Assembly: GCA_041645075.1 (NCBI GenBank) | Contig: JBAZQS010000014.1 | Location: 1-18,301 of the forward strand | DNA: 18,301 nt | Reading direction: 5' to 3' | From: JBAZQS01 sp041645075 | GTDB taxonomy: Bacteria > Patescibacteriota > Patescibacteriia > 2-01-FULL-39-33 | In this document: positions 15,201 to 18,301 of the stretch, one piece after another | Position numbering within the stretch: position 1 is the stretch's first letter | Layout of the letters: each line of letters starts with the position of its first letter | The notes under the pieces: model-generated | Database searches by the model: none | Told to the model about the DNA's origin: nothing | What the model saw: only the letters and a program-made list of their open reading frames with translations | Position numbers and translations under genes: made by a program

Positions 15201-15804
15201 CTTCCTGTTGCGATAAAGTGGTTTCGCATCTGGGACAGACATGCATTGATTTGTAGCCCTCATAAATCAAGCCCTTGTCCCATAACTGCTTAAATACCCA
15301 CCACACGCTTTCCATATAATCCAAGTCCATGGTCTTATAGGAATTTTCCATATCGACCCAGCGCCCAAAACGGTCAATGGTTCTCTGCCAATCCTCAACA
15401 TAGTCCAAAACGCGCGCCCGACACATTTCATTGAATTTATCAATGCCCATTTCTTCAATATCCTTTTTGCTTTTTAGGCCCAAATCCTTTTCCACGATAT
15501 TTTCAATGGGCAGTCCGTGGCAATCCCAGCCCCAGCGCCTTTCCACATAATTTCCTTTCATGGTCTGATAGCGCGGCACCACGTCTTTCATTAAGCCAGT
15601 AATTATATGGCCGTAATGAGGCGCGCCCGTGGCAAAAGGCGGGCCGTCATAAAAACTATACGGCGGGCCGTTTTTCGTGGCCGCTAAGGTCTTTTCAAAA
15701 ATTTTATTTTCCTGCCAAAATTTCAAAATTGCCAATTCATGTTCAACGATTGGATTTATGGATATTTCATCTTTCGCGAATTTTACAGATTTCTTTTCAG
15801 ACAT
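12262..15804 (-). CDS. ileS: Isoleucyl-tRNA synthetase, type 2, with inserted histidine-phosphatase domain
   Basis: A 1180-aa class I synthetase charging tRNA-Ile. The HIGH motif is HYGH at residues 63-66 and KMSKS is KMAKR at 818-822 (followed by LQNYPEP, a eukaryote-like type 2 hallmark). The CP1 editing domain shows WTTTPWTLPGN and GTGVVHIAPAYGEED. Zinc-type Cys pairs occur at CPRC, CWRC, C487/C489 and C728/C731. Between the last two pairs, residues ~507-712 are a complete histidine-phosphatase domain not found in standard IleRS. A translated palindromic repeat gives residues 889-902, just before LDKWLLAKLN of the anticodon-binding region. A frame extension to a GTG at 15870 exists but begins inside the upstream terminator hairpin. 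The ATG at 15804 is chosen because it leads directly into the conserved N-terminus and lies about 13 nt after the predicted transcription start. No Shine-Dalgarno is seen. First gene of the ileS-trhP-ruvA-murE operon. Confidence 0.95.
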   Translation of the reverse strand: MSEKKSVKFAKDEISINPIVEHELAILKFWQENKIFEKTLAATKNGPPYSFYDGPPFATGAPHYGHIITGLMKDVVPRYQTMKGNYVERRWGWDCHGLPIENIVEKDLGLKSKKDIEEMGIDKFNEMCRARVLDYVEDWQRTIDRFGRWVDMENSYKTMDLDYMESVWWVFKQLWDKGLIYEGYKSMHVCPRCETTLSQQEVSEGYKDIKDWSVTVELELEDEPRTFVLAWTTTPWTLPGNVALAVGEDIEYVKIEKKDEGVGELVRFILAKDLLEKIFSENEYKIISEFKGSALVGKKYKPLFPYYLNEDLKNKENLYTVVSADFVTTEDGTGVVHIAPAYGEEDMLLGQEKNLPFIQNVTMSGHFKDEVEDFKGMNVKPADDPQKTDVEIIKYLDKNNLLFGKEKYEHSYPHCWRCDTPLINYATSSWFVKVTAIKEKAIKLAKEINWSPAHIKEGRFGNWLEGARDWSISRQRFWASCIPIWKCECGEIKVIGSLDELYKNSDGITKIILVRHGEAESNIRNVNSGMASRLKYSLTAKGKKQIIETIKKIKAELDKSDNIVMFSSPIKRTKETAELIANNLKIEFQTDDRLGEIEVGYWEDKEREALKNDLLNIEYHNLSLEERFKFKKGGFGENNLDVIKRMHGFLSEKLKEHGGKTILIISHGDPIVDLTSKLKNKNIHDSAMALESVDYIEGGGVRVIYINNTTNIEIDLHKDVMDIITLKCEKCGGTMKRIPDVIDCWFESGSMPYAQEHYPFENNDKFEKKFPARFIAEGVDQTRAWFYYLHIIATAIKNEIAYENVIVNGIVLAEDGKKMAKRLQNYPEPDLVMDKYGADAMRYYLLSSPVMAAENLDFSEAGVKEAMQKVVMLLNNILNFYKLYENKDLPPLILPLRKGERGSVLDKWLLAKLNLLIKEVTTQMEAYDLVRSVRPIAEFIDEFSTWWLRRSRERFKEDGQDKNQALAVFRYVLLELAKVMAPFTPFIAEYLYREVGGEKESVHLDKWPEAIEKLIDNKILEQMAQVRKIVEMGLAARAENNIKIRQPLNKLVVHGYQLSAEFGSLIADEVNVKEVEFVKGAELKVELDTKITDELKVEGAVRELIRSINDRRKKQGLTISDKIKVLWQSDGEIIKKIFADEKYVAELKKNTITQGFVNQNNKGNETKVNDESVKLEIEKI
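13098..13140 (+). repeat. GC-rich palindromic repeat, copy D, inside ileS
   Basis: A 10-bp stem TCTCCCCCTT/AAGGGGGAGA (13104-13113 with 13117-13126, loop TCG) lies inside outer arms ACCCC and GGGGT. Arm order and spacer match copies A and C. It is read in frame in ileS on the minus strand as LPPLILPLRKGERG (residues 889-902), without stop codons. Confidence 0.8.
13669..14286 (-). other. Histidine-phosphatase (PGAM-like) domain embedded in IleRS
   Basis: About 205 residues (507-712 of IleRS) with every landmark of histidine phosphatases. RHGE at 515-518 includes the phospho-accepting H516. The second phosphate-binding arginine is R572 in SSPIKRTKETAE. The acid/base E596 is in LGEIEVGYWE. The second catalytic histidine is H667 in ISHGDP. 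The full set suggests an active phosphatase. It begins after SLDELYKNSD and ends before DLHKDVMD, an unbroken surface segment in ordinary type 2 IleRS, so the synthetase fold should be undisturbed. The substrate cannot be told from sequence. Confidence 0.9.
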
Positions 15805-15823
15805 GGGGTTAAAAATTGATTTT

Positions 15824-15852
15824 AATATATCAAATAATGATTGCTTGGTCAA
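15824..15852 (-). promoter_or_regulatory. Likely ileS operon promoter
   Basis: Minus-strand TTGACC (15847-15852; 5 of 6), a 17-nt spacer and TATATT (15824-15829; 5 of 6) lie between the terminator and the ileS ATG. The expected start site near 15817 gives a leader of only about 13 nt. The -35 overlaps the T-run of the upstream terminator. Confidence 0.7.
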
Positions 15853-15893
15853 ATAAAACCCGCCCCCCACTTTATTTAAAAGTGGGGGGCGGG
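15849..15893 (-). terminator. Rho-independent terminator after the ferredoxin gene
   Basis: A perfect 15-bp very GC-rich stem (15859-15873 with 15879-15893; CCCGCCCCCCACTTT and its complement, loop of 5) is followed on the minus strand by TTTTATTT. It ends the response regulator-ferredoxin transcript directly before the ileS promoter. On the plus strand the stem is followed by GTCAATAAAAC, not a T-run. Confidence 0.88.
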
Positions 15894-15917
15894 GTCAATA
15901 AAACATAACTTTATTCT

Positions 15918-16112
15918 TCATTCTTCCCAGCTTATGGACTGGGTGGGGCAAGCGCCAATGGCCTCATCAATCTTGGTTTTTTCGGCTTCATAATCCGCCT
16001 CCTGCACTACGGCTATCATCTTGCCGCCGACCTCCTCCACCTTGAATACCGCCGGGCAAAGGGCCTCGCAAGTGCCACAGGCAATACAAGTGTCATCAAC
16101 TTTTGGTTTCAT
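15918..16112 (-). CDS. Small [4Fe-4S] ferredoxin
   Basis: A 64-aa soluble electron carrier of the single-cluster ferredoxin type. The cluster ligands are expected to be C9, C12 and C15 (TCIACGTC) and C55 in ACP; C19 (ALCP) is an extra Cys left from the two-cluster pattern. The protein is acidic (pI clearly low), as usual for ferredoxins. It is the only gene seen here ending in TGA. It starts 10 bp after the response regulator stop and ends before a strong terminator, so the two form a two-gene operon. Its redox partner is not in the window; the radical SAM and U32 proteins are Fe-S or likely Fe-S enzymes that would need low-potential electrons, but that link is a guess. No Shine-Dalgarno; start set by the short N-terminus before the first Cys. 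Confidence 0.93.
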   Translation of the reverse strand: MKPKVDDTCIACGTCEALCPAVFKVEEVGGKMIAVVQEADYEAEKTKIDEAIGACPTQSISWEE

Positions 16113-16122
16113 GACAAAATAT

Positions 16123-16500
16123 TTATTTATTAAGAACTTTCTTAATTTTTTCTGACAAAGTAGTGGGGGTGTAATCGGATTTTATCAAATAACCGTCAAC
16201 ACCCAATTTTTCCGCTCTTTCAATTTCGTCTTTCTGAGTCAAGTTGCTCCAAACATAAACCTTAACGCCGCTAAGCGACTTGTCGCCCCTAATGGCTTTT
16301 AAGACCTCATAACCATCCATCTCGGGTAGGACCAAATCAAGCAAAACCAACGACGGCTTTTTCTGTTTAATCATGGCTAAACCAGTTTTTCCATCGGGCA
16401 CGATCAAAACATCATAGCCAATTTCTCTAAGTTTCAAACTAAACACCTCGGCCAAATCCAGCTCGTCCTCCACCATTAATATTGTTTGTTTTAATGGCAT
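16123..16500 (-). CDS. Single-domain response regulator (CheY-like receiver)
   Basis: A 125-aa protein made only of a receiver domain. The acidic pocket is E11, D12 (MVEDELD), the phospho-accepting aspartate is D55 (LLDLVLPEMDG), the switch Ser is S85 (VYVWSN), and the conserved lysine is K107 (YLIKSD). There is no DNA-binding or enzymatic output domain, so it should act by protein contact or as a phosphate relay. No histidine kinase is nearby. It is the first gene of an operon with the ferredoxin, behind a promoter-like site at 16529-16557, with a short leader and no clear Shine-Dalgarno. The ATG at 16500 gives the normal receiver N-terminus. Identity as a receiver is certain; the pathway is unknown. 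Confidence 0.95.
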   Translation of the reverse strand: MPLKQTILMVEDELDLAEVFSLKLREIGYDVLIVPDGKTGLAMIKQKKPSLVLLDLVLPEMDGYEVLKAIRGDKSLSGVKVYVWSNLTQKDEIERAEKLGVDGYLIKSDYTPTTLSEKIKKVLNK

Positions 16501-16504
16501 ATGG

Positions 16505-16530
16505 CTAATTAAATTAGTATCTAATTAAAT
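16505..16530. repeat. Direct repeat at the response regulator promoter
   Basis: CTAATTAAAT occurs twice (16505-16514 and 16521-16530), 16 bp apart centre to centre. It spans the region between the -10 and the ATG of the response regulator. It could be an operator, but the sequence is AT-rich and chance is possible. Confidence 0.4.
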
Positions 16531-16557
16531 AATACTACTTCTCTTTTATAAAAGCAA
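16529..16557 (-). promoter_or_regulatory. Likely response regulator-ferredoxin promoter
   Basis: On the minus strand TTGCTT (16552-16557; 3 of 6) is followed by a 17-nt spacer and TATTAT (16529-16534; 5 of 6). The start site would be near 16522, about 20 nt before the ATG at 16500. Confidence 0.5.
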
Positions 16558-16565
16558 CCCATTAA

Positions 16566-16689
16566 AATCCTAAACTCTAAATTCTAAACTCTAAATAAAT
16601 TACAATGATCAAAATTCAAAACAATTTTAGAACAATAATTTTTTGGGATTTTGAATTTTGGATTTGTTTAGGATTTAGAGTTTAGGATT
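16566..16689. repeat. AT-rich imperfect inverted repeat
   Basis: The arm at 16566-16588 and the arm at 16667-16689 are inverted copies with 22 of 23 matches, built on the words TAAACTCTAAAT and their complement. Inside them, CAAAATTCAAAA (16610-16621) and TTTTGAATTTTG (16649-16660) match perfectly. It fills most of the 204-bp gap between argS and the response regulator and carries no ORF. It may be a decayed mobile or palindromic element. Confidence 0.65.
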
Positions 16690-16704
16690 TAGTATTTTTA
16701 ATAG

Positions 16705-18301
16705 TTACATTTCCCTAAGCGGTTCAATGCCCAAAAGTTTTAGTCCATTGTTTAAGACCTGCTCTACCGCGCCCACCAAAGCCAAGCGCGCTTTTCGCGT
16801 GGCTGCCTCGGAATTTAGAATCGGCAATTTCTGATAAAAATTAGAAAACAGCCGCGCCAAATCAAAAAGATATTTAGCCACCTCGCTCGGCTGATAGGTC
16901 TTGACCGCCTCGCCAACCGCTTGCGGAAATTCGGCCAGCTTAAGCATCAACTCTTTTTCTATGTCGCTGTTTAGTTTTGCGTAATTTATTTCCGCGAGGC
17001 CGGCCAATCCGGCTTTCTTTATGACACTGCTGATACGGCTGCAAGTATATTGCAAATACGGCCCGCTAAAGCCGTCAAAGCTCAAGGCCTCCTCAATATC
17101 AAAAACAATGACATTATTATTGCCGGTTTTGAGCATATTGAATTTAATCGCCGCCAAAGCAATCTTTTCGGCCGTGGCCTTAATTTTTTTGTCAGACCAA
17201 TCCTGGCGCCTTTTCTTGGTTTCTGTTTTGGCTCTAAGCAAAACCTGTTCGTAAAAATCCTCAAACAAAACCACATTGCCGGCGCGCGAAGACATGGCGC
17301 CGTCTTTTAGGGTGACAAATTCATATGGAATATGAACCATTTGCTTATCAAAACCCATTACTTCCAGGGTCTTGAATAATTGCTGAAAATAAAAACTTTG
17401 GCGCGAATCGGTAATCACGATGCTTTTATCAATCTTATATTTTTTAAATTTTAATTCTGCGAGCGCCAGGTCTTTTGTTGAGTAAAGCGACGAGCCGTCT
17501 GATTTGAGAAGCAAAAAGTTTTTTAAATCATATTTTTCCAAATTAATAATCACGGCGCCGTCTGATTTTTCCGCGAGGCCTTTCTTTAATAATTCGTCCA
17601 CGATTTTTTTGCCCGGCTTTTCCACCTCGCTCTCAAAAAAAACATCAGCAAATTTAACGCCCAAAATCTTATAAATTTTAGCAAACTCCGCCAAGCTCCA
17701 TTTTCTGGTTTTCTGCCAAAGCGCCAGCCATTTTTTATCGCCGGTTTCCAATTTTTGCAGAACCGCGTCGGCCTGATATTTAAAATCAGGATTGGCTTCG
17801 GTTTTTTGCGCCGCCTCGGTATAGACCTGGCCTAAATATTTGCCTTTATTCTCTGGCAATTTTTCGCCTTGGTGGAATTTTTCCAAGGCCCACAGGCATT
17901 TGGCCACATGGGCGCCGATATCACCGATATAATTTACGGCCACCACTTTATGGCCCGCGAACTTATTTATATTCACCAAGCTGTTGCCCAAAACCGCGTT
18001 ACGCAGATGGCCGATATGGAATTCTTTGTGAGTATTGGGCTGGGAATATTCAATCATAATTTTTTCTTTGCCCGATTTCAGCGCGCCGTAAGCCGCTTTT
18101 TTCTTTTGAATCTCTTGTAAGACCTTTTTGCCGAATATGGCCGGATTGATGAAAAAATTAAGATAAGGGCCGATGTTCTGGACGGATTTAATGGCGCCGG
18201 CCGGCTGGATTTTTTTCTTAAAATCGTCGGCGATTTGATTGGGCGACCGCCTAAGCAGTTTGGCGAGATAAAAACAGGGCACGGCAAAATCGCCCATATC
18301 C
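16705..18301 (-). CDS. argS: Arginyl-tRNA synthetase, 5' end cut by window edge
   Basis: A class I synthetase charging tRNA-Arg. The frame is open through the right edge; an ATG at 18297 exists but the family has more N-terminal residues before MGDFAVPCF, so the true start lies outside. The N-terminal Add-1 tRNA-binding domain is partly present. The HIGH motif is intact in KEFHIGHLRNAV (nt 18007-18018). The KMSKS region is the degenerate GAMSSRAGNVV (near nt 17275-17305), which is normal for many ArgRS. The C-terminal DALR anticodon-binding domain follows (GPYLQYTCSRISSVIKKA to the end LLGIEPLREM). Downstream is an AT-rich repeat and then a separately promoted operon; no clear terminator is seen after argS. 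Confidence 0.96.
   Translation of the reverse strand, partial: DMGDFAVPCFYLAKLLRRSPNQIADDFKKKIQPAGAIKSVQNIGPYLNFFINPAIFGKKVLQEIQKKKAAYGALKSGKEKIMIEYSQPNTHKEFHIGHLRNAVLGNSLVNINKFAGHKVVAVNYIGDIGAHVAKCLWALEKFHQGEKLPENKGKYLGQVYTEAAQKTEANPDFKYQADAVLQKLETGDKKWLALWQKTRKWSLAEFAKIYKILGVKFADVFFESEVEKPGKKIVDELLKKGLAEKSDGAVIINLEKYDLKNFLLLKSDGSSLYSTKDLALAELKFKKYKIDKSIVITDSRQSFYFQQLFKTLEVMGFDKQMVHIPYEFVTLKDGAMSSRAGNVVLFEDFYEQVLLRAKTETKKRRQDWSDKKIKATAEKIALAAIKFNMLKTGNNNVIVFDIEEALSFDGFSGPYLQYTCSRISSVIKKAGLAGLAEINYAKLNSDIEKELMLKLAEFPQAVGEAVKTYQPSEVAKYLFDLARLFSNFYQKLPILNSEAATRKARLALVGAVEQVLNNGLKLLGIEPLREM

Noticed and set aside
15805..15870. Longer ileS start at a GTG, adding MGGGFYLTKQSLFDILKSIF
   Set aside because: The GTG lies inside the terminator stem, the added residues include the T-run and promoter, and the conserved IleRS start follows the ATG at 15804.

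Overview
The window is bacterial, of moderate GC content, and densely packed. Ten genes can be supported and nine of them lie on the minus strand. Several compact or divergent traits suggest a Patescibacteria/CPR genome, probably Parcubacteria-like: a short RpoB (1137 aa), a MurE with a cut-down first domain, an IleRS of the eukaryote-like type 2 class, a lone receiver protein paired with a tiny ferredoxin, and translated palindromic repeats. The lineage is an inference; no rRNA is present to confirm it.

Layout: (1) 1-6638, minus strand: rpoB then rpoC, 3 bp apart, with rpoC running off the left edge. (2) 6639-7234: a divergent intergenic region of about 600 bp. It holds likely tandem rpoB promoters, a structured rpoB leader with a possible 18-codon leader ORF, a hairpin that can mask the rpoB ribosome binding site, a consensus DnaA-box 9-mer and a GC-rich palindromic repeat. 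(3) 7235-8860, plus strand: a lone B12-binding-type radical SAM protein closed by a bidirectional terminator. (4) 15804 to 8985, minus strand: ileS, trhP/yegQ-like U32 protein, ruvA, murE, with gaps of 1, 6 and 57 bp, driven by a likely promoter directly in front of ileS. (5) 16500 to 15918, minus strand: a single-domain response regulator and a [4Fe-4S] ferredoxin, with their own likely promoter and a strong terminator. (6) 16705-18301, minus strand: argS, cut at its 5' end by the window edge.

Most genes are core information processing (transcription, tRNA charging, tRNA modification, recombination) plus one cell-wall step. The most unusual object is IleRS. A complete histidine-phosphatase (phosphoglycerate-mutase-like) domain of about 205 residues, with all its expected catalytic residues, sits between the two Cys pairs of an IleRS zinc-binding element. 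The same gene also carries an in-frame copy of a GC-rich palindromic repeat, translated as 14 residues in the linker before the anticodon-binding domain. Related repeats lie between genes at three other places in the window. The rpoB leader is the best candidate for an undescribed regulatory element.
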